DNA of 64,000 bases from Anagrus nilaparvatae (GCA_022575985.1 JAKSXM010000231.1:374501-438500); one strand, 5' to 3'; shown: positions 1-14,091, counted from the first letter of the stretch. Notes: generated by a model from the sequence alone, not told the origin. Numbers and translations: made by a program.

Positions 1-1993
1 CTTGCTAATTTTTTGCCAATTTTTTATGAGATAGCGTTCATTACTCAAAACTGGCCAATTTGAAAATAAATGAAACCTTCAAAATTGATTTCAGTGACCA
101 AAATTACATATGTTTTACTGAGGTGGATCCATTCTCGTGATGATAAAATTTTTGGATGCATTTAACATTGCTAGCGCCTTGACTAACTCCTGAATTCAAA
201 AGCATTAAATATGCTATTTAGAAATAGAAACTCGATGCTTGATTTGAATAAAATAATAAAAAAAAAAAATTGTTCATAATATCGAGTAATAACGGGATAT
301 GCACTTGTCGATTTAATAAAAATAGAAGTAGTATTGTAAAATGTAAATTTAAAGTGAAGGTATTTTGTCAATCGTTGGAAATAATATATTCATTGTCGGT
401 TAAGTAATTTTCTATAAGTGTCTATCATTAAAAAATAGTCGATTCAAGGAAGTACATAAAATTTAAACGAATGATTTTGATTATTTGAATATTTTCATAA
501 AACATAACGAGCAATCCGGAGTCCGGACTAGTTAGAAATAGTTTTACATAAGAACTGCGTGTTACATCGGTAATAAACAAACTCATAAATAACCGAGTGG
601 TCAATTTAAGTACGATAAGCTTAAAAATAAAAAAATATATTTTGAAATGAATTTGAGTAGGCTGTAGGTTGCAGAAAGAAATATTTATAGACTTGCTTTC
701 TCTTACGATTCATATTTTAAATAAATCTTGCCGAACAAATAACTTTTTCCATTATTTATTTCCTTTCCGACATTTTTTCTATGGCTAATAACTTTAACAT
801 CTCTATTCATTCTGAATAATCATTCAATACCAAAAATGGCAAACGTCCTATTTTTTTTTTTAACGATTTTTTCAAATTATCAAGTTTGTGGTTACTGGTG
901 GAAGCTGTAACTGCAGACTTTTTAAGGGGTGCCGAAACCTTTTAACTAATTAGTTTTGATAATAATAAAAAAGTTTCTTGCCAGTGATGCAATGGAAATC
1001 TACGTTCCTTTTCCTGGTTTTCCGGACGATTACGCACTTTGATCGACTTCCGCCTTTTAACATATGTAGGTATATGGAAGAAGCAATGTTATTGACGCGC
1101 CGCTCGTGCATGAATTTTTCAAATTATAATATCTTTTAACTACCTGGGTATCTAATAAACTTTTTTCTTCATAAATTAACTGAATCAAGCTGTTATTTAT
1201 TTATTGCTCGAGAAACTAATTTATTTTTCTAATAAATTTCATTTGTGCGCGCATTAAAATTTTACAGAAAATTAGCCCTCGAAATTACTGTTAACATTTT
1301 AATAATTTAATTATAAAGAAATTTTAATCAAACACTTTTTTCAATAATAACGTACACTGCAAAAAATATGCACTTGCGTCAAGGAAATTATTTGATGTCG
1401 AATGGAATTTATTTAAATGAATAAATCTTGATAAGAGCTAAAAGAATCTAATTCCTGAAGCACGTGGGTTATGATTTTTGCATTTTTCTTAGGAGATTAT
1501 TGAATACGCAAATTTTGAAACCAAGATATTTTTATTATGTTCACGTGTTATAATTTGCCAATAAATTAGTTGATTTTTATGATGTTAAAAGGAAACGGGT
1601 CATAAATGCAAGAAATTTCCCATTAATTTTTTGCTTCCAAATCCCAATATAAATCTACTATTTTATTGAAAAATTGTTATGAGTGCATCAAAACTTGCTG
1701 TATACGACTACTCACGTTGATACTAAAGAGCCTCCTTAAATTCGTAAAAAATTCTTTCTTATTATATTAATAAAAATTTTATTTCCTAAATACTAGCGCC
1801 AAAGAAAGAGAAAGTGTTAACAAATCAAACAAATGAAATATTTAAAAAAATCTCATTCGTTTTTCGCATGCGCTGAAAAAAAGTTTACATTATCAAGAAA
1901 TTACCAGCTCGGAGCTACAGAATCAAACTTAAAAAAAATTTCTCAAAGGTTTCTGCAATTGAATAGCTTACGCTGGACATATTTTGAAAAATA
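1..1993. other. Gene-free AT-rich stretch
   Basis: I see no convincing coding exon, RNA gene or structured repeat here. Open frames are short, low-complexity and lack splice context. Confidence 0.5.
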
Positions 1994-2261
1994 AATGAAA
2001 AAACTCGTTGTCTTCCAGCAAAAAAATTTTTATTTGAAAAATAAAAATATAAATTTGTCAATATTTCGGAGATTTTTCACACCATCATCAGGACACATAG
2101 TCTAAAAAATAGATGTTTACATCTTAAATAATTAAAAATTGTATGCAACAGTAAAAGTATTAAACGTATTGGTGTGAAAAATCTCCGAAATATTGACAAA
2201 TTTATATTTTTATTTTTCAAATAAAAATTTTTTTGCTGGAAGACATCGAGTTTTTTCATTT
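1994..2261. mobile_element. MITE-like element with 91-bp terminal inverted repeats
   Basis: Arms at about 1994-2084 and 2170-2261 are near-perfect reverse complements (I see one mismatch), separated by about 85 bp. The outer ends read AAATGAAAAAACTCG. It has no coding capacity, so it is a non-autonomous inverted-repeat element. The near-identity of the arms suggests recent insertion or recent arm homogenisation. I could not define a target-site duplication. Confidence 0.8.
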
Positions 2262-4264
2262 AGGTTTCTGCAATTTTAGGAAATTATTAGGACCTAACGT
2301 TGCATAAAAGATGAGCGATTCTAATTAACGATTCCTTGAAAATTTTTCAAGAAGAGATTTGAGGATATTGGCCAATTCCAAATCTGCTTTAAAATAATTA
2401 ATTATTTTTGTAACGAGGACAAATGAAATATTTAGTCCAGAAATGGCTAGTTTTCAAAGTCTCTTCAGTCCTCTTTTAATTCGATAACGTTTGTAGAAGA
2501 GAAATAATAACAACAGTCTTAGGTTTTCTGCGTATACAGTAACAAGTATTACTTTTAAAATGAAGGCCGATCGATCGTCCGGTCGCGGTCTTATTTAACC
2601 TTATAAGAAAAGATAGGAGATACGAGTATAGACAAAGATAAAGAAAACATTACGAGGACATGAAAAATAGCCATTAAATTAGATAAAAAAAGGCATACTC
2701 TTTATTTGAATAATTATTTCAAGACTCACCGGCTACCGCCAAAAAACTTGCGAATTTTTAACTTCATTTTTGATCTTTCTCTTATATCGTGTAACTGGCA
2801 AATAGTTATTGCGCAATCCTAACTTGACGATTATGCTTGTACTTACTTTAATAGATAAGTAATTAACGACTAAACTCTAATCACAATATATTTTTACGCA
2901 TCGTCTTTCCTGCTACTATACGCGAAAACCGTATAGTTGCCAACTGACATGACGTGTGCAAAAGTTAAAAGGTGTGCATACAGTTTGTGATTACCTATGG
3001 GGTGATTATAAACAAGGGAGAAAGTTCGTGCAATGGTCGATCTTTAAAGGGTTCAACTTGTAACGCCAGCTATGTTCAGTGAATGGTGCACGATTCCTGT
3101 GATCTAGGCAGGTTTCTGTAACCGAATAAAAATTCAAAATTGGTTTTTGGATGCCTCGTCAAATTTTACCACAACCCTATTTCTAGAGCTCTGTGTATGA
3201 TATTGAGCAAAAAAATTTTACAAGAAAAGTGAATTCACGCAAAGAAAAAATTAGTAATACAGTTTATTTAAAAGTCACTATATAAAATAAATTTTTAGTA
3301 AAATTTACTAACTTTTTGGTAACATTTACTAAAATTTATTAATTTGAATTGAATTGAACGCAAAGTCTATTTATTCAGAAATTTTTCATGTACTCGAGGT
3401 TTATTTTGGCTTACTTTTTTGCACTTGAATTTTTTTTGAAAAAATAACAATTTTTTTATTATTTTATAAGACTTAAGTACAATTTAAAAAAAATGTAAAC
3501 AACTCTGACCTAATTTTGCAAAAATTTGCAAAGGTTAATTTTACTATTCTTTTTTTTCCACAGGTATTTTCACAGCAGAAAGAAAATATTGAAAATATTA
3601 AAAAAATAAGTATACTTAATGCAATGAGCACCAGTTAGAATGCAACCATCCGAACGTACGTAACTCGATGGAAGAAGTGCTCTCAGGGATACAAAAGAAA
3701 TAAAAAAAATATTTATACTATTTTAGTTCTGCTTTCAATAATTTTTTTTCCAAGCATAGTTGTAATTTGAGATTAATTTTTAGATATAATTAAAGTAACA
3801 ATAACCATTGCATTCCTAAAAATGAATGAAAAAACAAGATTTCCGTTTCCATTTGAAATTTGGCCGGATTTCGATCAAAAATTAAGTTTCATAAAATTTC
3901 ACAAAATTCTATTATTTAATTTATTTGAATACAGAACCAATGCTGATAATACGCGAAATTGTAAAAACTCAGCTACATCTCAACTATCGCAGTTTTTTGA
4001 AAAAGAAAAATGAAATATCTAAATATTATGGGAAAATTTTAGCATAGCAATTGGTATTATTTGATTCAGAACTAATTTTTACGTATTCAATTAAATCTTA
4101 ATTCAAAACAGTCTTATCTTAATTAATAATCTGATGTAACTTTTTCGGAATCAAATTTTTAATAATTATTATTTTTATTTTGTTTTTTTTTCAATTTATT
4201 TTTTGCGGGAAAGATATAAATCTGGGAAGTGTTAACGCGTATTTTCTCGCTACTGATGCAGAAA
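2262..4264. other. Gene-free AT-rich stretch
   Basis: No exon, RNA gene or clear repeat is recognised. The short open frame at 3822-4013 lacks any recognisable domain or splice structure. Confidence 0.45.
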
Positions 4265-4373
4265 AATAGTATACGACCCTAGGCCATAAAAAAAGAATGC
4301 CCCAAATCGAATAGATTTACGTGCGATTTGAGCCATTCTTTATTTTTCTGGCCAAGGGTCGTAATATACTATT
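4265..4373. mobile_element. Short inverted-repeat element (MITE family shared with 54.7 kb)
   Basis: Imperfect arms of about 45-50 bp flank a loop of about 14 bp. The first arm begins AATAGTATACGACCC and the second ends GGGTCGTAATATACTATT. The inner part (GCCCCAAATCG facing CGATTTGAGCCATTCTTT) recurs in the element at 54,724-54,870 within an intron, so the two are probably copies of one family. Confidence 0.65.
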
Positions 4374-7300
4374 GCATATGCGAAATACATTCGGAACATC
4401 GGGAACAGACCAGAGTTGCACCCCCCGCCCTTGATGAGTTGTTGCGAAAAATATGTTTTAAAACATAATATAAAATTTGAGTGTAAGATTTTTCTGAAAA
4501 ATCGTTTCTTTAGCATTAATCTTAATGGATTTCTAGCTATAATAGGCTTGGCGATCAGCAAAAAACCTTCTAAAGACTGATATAATTATGGGGGTTTATT
4601 TTGGTTTTCCAAAGACTAGCATAGTAGTAATACTCTCTTGTTAGCCTATTCTAAAATCAAATTTTTGCAAAGTCTGCGTAACAATCTTGTAACAATCTGA
4701 ATAATAAAAAATTTGAAACCAAAAATAACGTTATCGCAAAAAAATATGAAAAACTATTTGAACTTTCGTCTGTAAAAATTAATTACTAGTATCAGTAGAT
4801 GTAAAGTCAGTTATAAAAATAATTAATTGCAGAACAATAAATTAATTTATATACTCGAATTGAAAAATTTCTTATAATGAATTTTCTCTTATTACTATAA
4901 AATCACTCGCAATATTTTATTACCGGCGCAAAAAACTTTCAATTTTTTCAAACTCATCAATATCGCGTTACTTAATGGAGAACTCATTTAAAAAACTACA
5001 GAGCATAAATTTTAATGCGATTATTTATCAAATGTAACCTGACTTTCGATTTCAACGTAAAAATAAAAAAATTAATTATTAAAATAAGTAAATAAAAAAA
5101 TGCACTATCATCGATTAAGACTTCTGCAAAGTAAGCGCAGGATCTTAATTAGTAGAATCCTTTCAAGGCTTGCATTTATTTTTTAAGTGTAAACTTGTAA
5201 CTATTTATTAGGTACACACGGATCGATCCAGCCAATCTCGTTAATTTTGTCAGTAATTGTATTTGATATCATAAAAAAATTTCAAGCTCTATAAGTAATA
5301 TATCTTAAATCATGATAGTAGAGAAGAAAAATTCTCTTGTTGTCCCCAAAAAATAACGAGTAGTCAAAATTTAAAAATAAATCGAACGATCCAGTTAAAA
5401 ATATTATGCAATTGATTTATAGAGAAGAATGCCCACACGATCGAGCTTATGTGGGAAAAAGCCATATAAATGTTTGCAAGAGAATTCTTTGAAAAAACTA
5501 TTAAATATATTAAAGAGTCAGCGTGAATTTTATACACACGTAAGAAGGAATTATCGATTACATTAATTATACTCTGGTGTGGAAATGGTAAATATTTTAA
5601 ATTGTAAATGCTTTTAACGCCATCGACATCGAGAAAATTTTAGCTCTTAATTCGAGTTGCCTAAATTTAACGCTGCACACGTAAGTGTAAATAAAAAAAA
5701 TGCCTTTCAATGCAAGTTTCTGTTTTTTGCACGTCCATGACACCGAAACATTAAGGTTAAGTTCCCGCTTGGTACGTGAAATATGAAGAAATGTGCATAG
5801 CTAGGAAGGTTATTAGAGAGTCGTTAATTAAGGAGGAGAAAGAGAATCGCGATTACGGTATATCTAAATAATGTCAATTTTAAACTGATTTAAAAATGTT
5901 TAGCTCATTAAGAATAAATTTCTGCGTTACATAATTATTGGATGTTGTTTTACGATGTCTTATTGGAAAAGCAATCTGTCACTTTGCGCATAAAAAATTC
6001 CAAAGATATTTTAGTTTGTTTGAAAAAAGAAAAAAGTCTGTTATTATCTTTGAAATACTTCCTTGATATATTTATAGGTGTGCAGCGCAGCGCTCGGTTG
6101 CTTTAAATAAGATTTTTCTCATTTTAAAAACTTATTATTTATCTATTAGATAATTGCTAGATTCAAAAAGCTATAATTTTTTATGGAGGAAGGCATCGAG
6201 AATTTCTGAGATTCACAAGGAGAAACACCAATGTCCAATACATATTTGCACCTTGCGGTTATTATATTTAAAAAATATTCCAACGAGCCTCTTGATCCTA
6301 GAAGCACATTTCTAAAAAGTTTCTCAAAAATCCCATGAGACACGATTCTACAAAAATAGAGATAAAAATCGAATTTTTTTAATCGAACCCTCACAGGGCC
6401 TATTTTATTAAAAATTGAGTCATTGGAATAACCGGAGGGTGTTGAGGAGAGTTTTGATGTAATTTGGTGTGTCTTTTAATGCTTATATAAAATGAGCCAT
6501 TGAAATAAAATGTTGGTTATTGTGAATCATAAATATTGAATCGAAATGTACCTGATATGCACAATACGAAAAGAGAAATCGCTAATTTGGATAAGAACAA
6601 ATACAATGAATCACAAAACAAAAAAAGCCAAGATTCAGTCTATCAAAGGATTCCCCCTTTTTCAAAAAATCCTAATTAATTGGAAATAAAAATTAGAGTT
6701 AAGTTACTGTTATTATTTAACAATTATGTATAAATAATGTAGTGGTGGGACACTGTATATAATAAATATTCTCTCATCTCTCATGAATGTATGTATAACG
6801 GACTCGTTTACATGCAAATTTAACGTTGTAAAGCTTTGTTTTCCAGGATGTATATGGAAGATTCTTTCTAAACTAGGTCACCCCTTTTTAAGCTTTATCT
6901 TTAGATTCTCTGGACGATAAATAATTTATTCACGATAAATGGTCAGAAATAATATATTACGAGCCATTGACAGAGTTTCCGGAAAATGAGTGCTTTCTGC
7001 CCTCTTACGTATTTTTTTATGCATAAGAAAAGGCTTTTGTTATGCAGTTTTGAAAAAGCCCGGTATAGGCTGAAAACCGAGAATCGCGCGGTGCTGTTAT
7101 TAATTCCAGGCAGCTGATTTGAGAAAGAACTGGCCGTACATAAATTATATATTTATTTGCGTACGTGTGTGGGTTTTAATATAAGTATAAATAATATAAT
7201 ATTTATTTAGATGCGTGTATGTTTATTATTGTAGAAATTCTCATAATTTTTCGCATATACAGTTAGATTATATACCAGTCTACAATTTGTAAATACATTC

Positions 7301-9700
7301 ACGTAGACTTGGAGAGAGCACCTTAATATTTACTTTATCCAATATTTATGCAGAAATTCCATGCCATTATTATCTTCTAATTACTGCGAAGACAAAGAAA
7401 AAGGCGACAACTTACGAGTTATTTCGTCTCTCGTTATCAGTGGAATTACGAGTCTATAACCCAGAACATTTCGATACTGGGAAGGCTACTAGACTTTGTC
7501 AAAAATTCAACCAGTTGTTTTATTGGAAAACTAATGAAGATCACTTTACTAATAAGTCGTGAAATCTAGTCTCGCAAAAAAGTTTATTTTGGCCGAATGC
7601 GAAGATATAAGGACCGAGGGACAAATCGAAACAATAAACTTTTTTCTCGGCTATTTTTAACTAGGGAGAGAAAACATTGTTTCTGAATTTACACGAAGTT
7701 GTAAGCACGAGTATGCAAAGATTGCTTGAACCACGTTGTTTAGCCCATAATTTAAAACAAAGTTTTACACATAATAAGTTCTTCAAATAATGACAAAATA
7801 TTTATACAACTTCTGTTGAATGTAATTAGTTATTGCATCCAAAATTGAAAAAAAATAATATATTATACTTTGAAATTATAAGACCAAAACGTTTTATCTA
7901 TCCAATCCGAAAAATAAAGTTTCAAAACTAGAACTCCCGCACAAAAAAACTACAGAACAAAATTTAAAAAGAAAAAGGAGATTTTCAAATCAGAGAATGA
8001 AAAAGAATAAATTTCTGAAAACTAGAACTTTGATTAAAGAAAATTAGGCATTAGGTCTAATAAAATAAAAAGCAGCTTTGTAATTTTTGCTTCAACTATT
8101 GATGAATTGCTTATAATAACTTTTTTAATTTTCTTTCTATCGTCTTATTCAGTTTTAATGATGGTTATTAAATATTTTTTTTTTTTTAATGGGAATTTTT
8201 TATATACACCAAAATTATCTAAAATTTATTATTTTTTTTTATAATTGATCTCTTTATAAATTAAATACATGCATTAATTTTACTATATGTAAATCTTTGG
8301 GAGGAAAAAAAATAGGTGTAGCCTTTTTTTATTTTTTAGTGTCAAAAATTTTCTTAAATTTTGAAAGTATTTTGAAAAAAAAAATTAGGCCTTAAAAAAT
8401 TTTTTAATACCATAATGGTTGCGAAATATTTCTGGTTACACATGTATACTTATGCATTCATACACATGCTTTCTTTAAAATCTGGATTTTTAGTTTCCTG
8501 AGGTCCCTTATATACAAAAAAATAAAAATTTTACACGAGGAACCAAAAATACTGGCTATAAGATTTCGTTGTGACCTTGCACTATGAACGCGAACAAATA
8601 AAAGAAAAGTTTTTCAATTAAACGGTATGACGGTATTGGCTAAAACCAGTGAATCGAAGCAAGAATTGGACAGTGAAACTAATCGACACTAAATAATTTG
8701 ATTATTCGATAAAACGGAAGTTGAATTTCAATAAATTTCTCTTCTCTTCTCTTTATTCAATAGAAAGTTTCCAAGATTTAACAAATTTTTCCAATAACGT
8801 GTAATTTATTTTTGGTAAAAGAAAAAAAAAAGGTTTGACCCAAATAGTACAGGTGCATTAAAACCGTTGTCGGCCTTATCAGCGATAGGATAACTGGATT
8901 CATCCTGCGATAATTATAGACGAGACAATTTTAATTATGAGATTTTCCTTTTTTCAATTGACTATTGTCTCCCGAGTAAGAAAGCAAACGGTACAGGATA
9001 AAATATTTTTCTAGCTAAATAGTTGACCATCGAAGCTTCTTAATCTTAGTTTTGGCAAATTATTTTTAATTGCAGTAAAAGCAGCACTGAGATAGTAAAA
9101 AATAAAATGTTAGTACTATAATTATGTTTACTCGTTAAAATATTTTCTCTATACATAAATAACTTTATGGTATGCAGTTTTAATAACCGAACTTGTTTTG
9201 CAAATTTATAAATATTTTTCTTAAATTTTTCGATGGATTAAAAATTTCTTAATTAAACTCGAGAATCTTCGTGCTCAGCGGTGCTAGGAGCAAAATTACC
9301 TTCAATTACACTTTTCTTCTTTGTGCTTTTATTTATATCGGTGCAGTGCTGCATAAATTTTATACAATTAGCTTGGGTAATTATTCGTGTTAAATAATAA
9401 ATAAAACTAGCTTATTATTTTTTTATAAAATAAATATAACATTTTTCAAAATTCATCCAGCTAAATTTTGACAACTTTCAAAATGAATCGAATATTTTGG
9501 TTTATAGGTCACAGGAGAGAGAAAAAATCGAATTTATCGATCGAATCTAATTCAGCGTGGATAATAAATAAATAAATGGGAAGAAACCCCTATAATTATG
9601 AGAGAAAGAACGTACCGTAACCCGTAACCATTGAGAAAATAATCACGCAAACGTTCTCTTATTAAAGGTGCACACATCCAATTAAAAAGCCTAAGATTAA
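4374..9700. other. Long gene-free AT-rich region
   Basis: Only AT-rich sequence with homopolymer runs is visible. No open frame shows a recognisable domain, and I saw no clear inverted or tandem repeat longer than about 30 bp. Confidence 0.45.
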
Positions 9701-9717
9701 GTGTCATTCAACTCGAC

Positions 9718-9986
9718 TTACGAAATTTTCCTCGACAAGTGGTCTTCAGCCTCCTTGATTTTCCTAATGCCGGCGACGTTGACATTTCTTCTGGTATGCT
9801 CGGAGGCGTAGGTTCCTTGAGTGAAGCTGTAAGTCCTTCTTTTCTTCAAGCAGAGCATATTCGCTAATTCTCCTTTTTCCCGATCTCGATGTAATTGGAA
9901 TTCTCGAGTTCTCAAGGCACGCCTGTTGCTCGCATCGAATCGCCTTGAATTTTCATTTCGATGGCCTTCCCAGTCTTCTTTTTAAT
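9718..9986 (-). other. Candidate coding exon, unrecognised
   Basis: On the minus strand a frame stays open for about 85 codons from about 9975 to 9718. It is noticeably richer in G+C than its surroundings and is followed by the donor-like GTAAGTCGAG. The predicted peptide is basic (Arg/Lys-rich, for example KKRRTYSF) with no domain I recognise. An upstream AG lies about 9977. It could be an exon of a gene whose other exons I cannot see, or chance. No neighbouring exons could be linked to it. Confidence 0.25.
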
Positions 9987-11782
9987 TCGAATTCGATATC
10001 GCTTCTTCTTCTTCTGTAAGAGCAAAAATTCTCGGCTTAATTATCGGCTGTCGTGTTATTATTTCCTGGATAGAAATAGTACTACTAGGTACTTGTGCAC
10101 AATGTTATAAAAAATCAAAATTAATCGTAACTGTTGTTTTACAGCGAGTTTATATTACGTAATAAAAGATTATTATTGTTGGAATATTACCCCTGCACTA
10201 CTGTTATTTACCATCTTTATGATTTCAATGTAATTTAATGAAAAATTCATTTTCCTACCGTTGACAACTAGAGCAGATCGATTTAGCAACCTTTTGACTA
10301 AATTTAGCAACTTGGAGCTTAAACGAAATCGGAATTCGTTGACCTTTCTTGGCCCAGTTCAGGGGTAAAAGCAAAAAGATATTAATTACGTTATTTCTAA
10401 ATAAATTAATAAAATATTTATCTATGTAAATATTGGTATCTTTCTCCGCATTATCAGCGATTATCAGAATGTAAATAATGTAACCTGTTATTTATAATAC
10501 ATTCACTAAATTATATCTTAATAACATTCGTAGATCTAGATTCGAGATGATTAATTTATAATCGCTTCAGCTTTGTTATAAATTGCTTTTTTAATTATTT
10601 AGAAATCTTCCGAAAGTATCTCGATCGCTCTGATAAAAAATTGTCAAAATAGTCTTCAAAATTAATCGATCTCGGGAAAATTCCCAAATAGATTTTCATT
10701 TCTAACGTTTTTATGCAACTTTTGGATAACATGCGAAATTCTCACCTGTAGGAATCTCAAATTTCAACTCATCGTTTTATCCACTTCACTCACTAATGCA
10801 AAACCACAAAAACGTAAATAGTTTTCTTGTATTAAATTGCACACACAAACACAGACACTTGGACACTTTGCGAAGAAAAAAAAATGCAAAAAAAAAGAAA
10901 AAATTTTTGTAATCAAGTCGTTTGGCGCCGGCGCACAATTACATTACACAGAACTTGAGACTCGCGCCGAAGTCGTAACTGTACTGAGAGAGTTTGCAGC
11001 TTTGAATAAGTTCCTTTTCCTTAAAAATTTTTCTTCCCCGTTCTCCGCGTCAAACTAATGTGATTTTGCAAATTTCAATGAATTCAAATTATGCGTGGGA
11101 GTCTATCGAATGCGATCGATTGTTTTCGGTGTAATTTAATTAGATCGTTTGAGGAGTCAAGTTGATTGTTTGGAAAAAAATGAAAGAAAACATAAATCTC
11201 TATGTTATTTAGGTTTATGGATAAAATTAGCATAACTATTCCCATGTAAATTAGAACATCTTCCTTATATATTTATTCATTGAAAAACCGTTGGCTCTCT
11301 ATTTATAAACAAATATAATGTACGTGCCTCTGGATTTAAATTTATTGAACGAATTTTATGGTGTGTGAAAAGTGAAATACTTATATGTATATCAAAAAAA
11401 AACGGGTTTTCGAATATTACAAAACACTGACACTACAACGGTATTTTACACATAACTTATTTCTGGAATTTCGATTCGCTAGAAATTCATTACACTTATT
11501 TAATTAATACCTGCTGGCGTTTTCGATATATCAATTAAAATCTACGTCGATACTAAATAAAACCTGTTCGATGCAACAATTTCACACTCGTCTTTTCTTT
11601 TCTCAAAAATTTATTAACATTGGATGGGGTAAAGAATTTACTTTAGGTTTATGGACTTAGGAAAATTTATATTTCGGGTTTAGGACTTATAATAATTAGG
11701 GAGTTTACGTTAAAACTCGTTGGTTGTGTGAAAACACAAACCAGTTAGGTATAAAATTAGTTTTCTTGTCTGTCGAAGAAAT
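9987..11782. other. Non-coding region with a GC-rich island near 10.93 kb
   Basis: A small GC-rich patch near 10,920-11,000 (containing GGCGCCGGCGC) breaks an AT-rich background. It might be a promoter or first non-coding exon of a minus-strand gene including the candidate exon at 9718-9986. I could not confirm any transcript structure. Confidence 0.25.
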
Positions 11783-11835
11783 AGCTATTTGTTGTACAAG
11801 GGATAAAATATAGCTTTTGACTTTCGAATGCATGG
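11783..11835. repeat. Partial copy of the 14.6-kb inverted-repeat element
   Basis: The sequence from CTATTTGTTGTACAAGGG through CTTTCGAATGCA matches the left arm of the element at 14,557-14,691 (CTATTTGTTCAACAAGGG ... CTTTCAATGC). No matching right arm is seen, so this looks like a fragment. Confidence 0.45.
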
Positions 11836-12539
11836 AAATTTTTTGTAATAATTTTCTTGAACGAAAAAATCATTACCTATGTTTATTGTAAATTCCATTA
11901 AAGAAGTAAAATCGCAGTTTTATACAATTTAGCAAGGTTTAATTCTTGAATTTTGACTTAGCCGAGGAATTAGCGATTTTTCTTTCCCTGCATTATGGAA
12001 TCACTCATATAAGTTTTGAAACTACGAAGTATTAATATTGGAAGAAAAGCTCAGCATAAATCATTAGCAAGACTCGTTCGCACTCTCTGCACGTAATAAA
12101 GAAGATAAAGAAAAAAAAGGATCTATCCAACTCATCAATAAACAAGTCATCGTATCTTAAAACCGGAAACTTCCTAAATGGACAAACCGTACAAACTATA
12201 AAACTATTAAAATAGCTATCAACCATCTCTCTTTCATCTTTTCCTATTTCCATCCTCATGAATAAGATAAGAATTTTCTCCTTTTCCCACTTCTCATAGA
12301 AGCAAGTGCAGTTATAAAAGTAAATTATATAAAAAGTTCATGGACCATTCCGAGTCAAAATTCAAGCATGCAAAAAACTTATCACTATAGAGGATGTGCG
12401 TGATAGAGTACACGATTTCCAAATAACTTATCGAAATATTCATATCTACTAACTCATCTAATCGATTCCGAAATCTTTAAAAGGGTATTTCCTATCGCTT
12501 CATTAATTAAATTTTTATCAATTTTTCTGTTTAGACTAT

Positions 12540-12873
12540 AATATTTCGAGGGGCTATCGTCTTGGAAATCACGAATATGATTTAAAAAATTTTTTTTTTT
12601 TTTTTTTTTTTTCTGATTTTGGCTTGTTTATACCTCAATTATGAATCATTACTAGTTGAAATGGTTTATTTTCGCCTTGTAATGATTTTTCGTGATTTTT
12701 TTTGCGATTTTTTGCGTTATTTAGCCTTATAACTCACCCTAGACCTCGAAAATCTATTATTTACTATTCAATATAATATTTAGCGGTTTTTACCAAAAAA
12801 AATCACAAAAAATCACGAAAAATCAAAAAAAATCTAATTCATGATTTCCAAGACGATATCCCCTCGAAATATT
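12540..12873. mobile_element. MITE-like element with GAGGGG(C/A)TATCGTCTTGG inverted ends
   Basis: The left end (ATATTTCGAGGGGCTATCGT) and right end (ending GATATCCCCTCGAAATAT) are inverted copies over about 40 bp. The interior is built of complementary AAAAATCAC/GTGATTTTT motifs and a run of about 24 T, so the whole element can fold on itself. No coding frame is present. Confidence 0.75.
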
Positions 12874-13389
12874 TTCAAAAAATTTATTTAAAAAATAATT
12901 TTCGAAATTTTTAATAGCAATTATTCCTGTAAAATCCATTAAGCTTTTGATCTTCAATATCAGTTGCGTTTCTTAAAATATTCAAAGTATAAAAAACTTT
13001 TGAGGTAAATAGGATAGTAAAGGATCAGACTTGTTATTAAAACTAAAATTTTTTAACCATATACGTTTATTTATAATAATATTTTTTTAAAAATTTAAAA
13101 CATTTGTTGGTTTAAACAAACACGTTGAAAGTTTCAGCTTGCATAAAAGTCCGGGTTTCCAGATCTAGACAACTTGGAAAAAAAAATGTTGCTTAATGTA
13201 GGTACTATTTTAAATTTTCTTGGACTAGATAGATCAACCATCCTAGAAAAAATAATTTACTTTTCAGTTCCTATTTTCTAAAAAATAGAAAATAACTCGA
13301 AAAATATCGCTAGACCGTTAAAGAAAATTTTCGAGTCTTTTGAGACATGAGATCTCAAAATAAATGAAGAAAAAACCAAAATTATGTGT
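12874..13389. other. Gene-free AT-rich stretch
   Basis: Nothing recognisable was seen. Confidence 0.4.
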
Positions 13390-13560
13390 TATTTATAATC
13401 AGCGAATTCGGTGGGAGTGAAGGGGGCAATCGACCCCTCCTGTGACCAAAAATTTGCATGATTTTTTAATGAAATTTTGTATAATTTCTGAATCCACCCC
13501 CCCCCCCCCCCCTCCAGAAAAAGTTTCTGGATACGCTTTTGAAATATGCAATAATCGTTT
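13390..13560 (-). repeat. Interspersed repeat with GGATCC-type end and poly-C tract
   Basis: It contains GGGGGCAATCGACCCC, a run of about 14 C at 13,499-13,512 and an end reading TTTCTGGATACGC. A second copy with the same landmarks (GAATCCAGAGGGGGG ... TCTGGATCCGCCACT) lies at 51,228-51,374. The short AAATTTCAT-containing interior is also shared. The open frames across it are by-products of the poly-C tract. Confidence 0.5.
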
Positions 13561-13925
13561 CCGCCTTTTATTAAAAACCGCAAAAAATATTAAATAAATT
13601 TCTTTGACAAATACCAATTTAACGAGGACATCCCTTGTTTGAGATGAATTTTTTCGATTTTTTTTATCTTTTCAAAGCTAATAAATTTTTAACTTTGACT
13701 AAGAGAATCTCGAAGAGAATAAAAATATGCGTTTTTATAAATTACAAGAACGGCGTGCACGGATCATAAGTTCCTACAGAACCAAAAAAGAGAAATTTAA
13801 ATAAACTATGTATGATCTCCGTAAGCGCAGAGCGTAACAAGGAGACCGTTGGAAATGTTTTGGTGATAAAATGCAGTATAGGACGTATACACCTATAACA
13901 ACTATTCTCATGATAAATTTAAATT

Positions 13926-13947
13926 GAGAGAGAGAGAGAGAGAGGGA
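13926..13947. repeat. (GA)n microsatellite
   Basis: About 10 uninterrupted GA units followed by GGGAG. Confidence 0.9.
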
Positions 13948-14091
13948 GAATAATATTTACGGTATAAGTACCTGCGAGTGCAGTTTTATTAAAGAAAAAA
14001 GGTATCTCAAGGCCATCGATGTGTATTGCAATCCTGATATCAATCGCGTTTTAAAAATATTATAAAAACTCGGGCTTTTATTATTTTTACA

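Noticed and set aside
6146..6394. 82-aa minus-strand open frame
   Set aside because: No domain, no promoter or splice signals, and AT-rich background composition.
13389..13617. Glycine-rich open frames
   Set aside because: The glycine run is a translation of the poly-C tract in an interspersed repeat.
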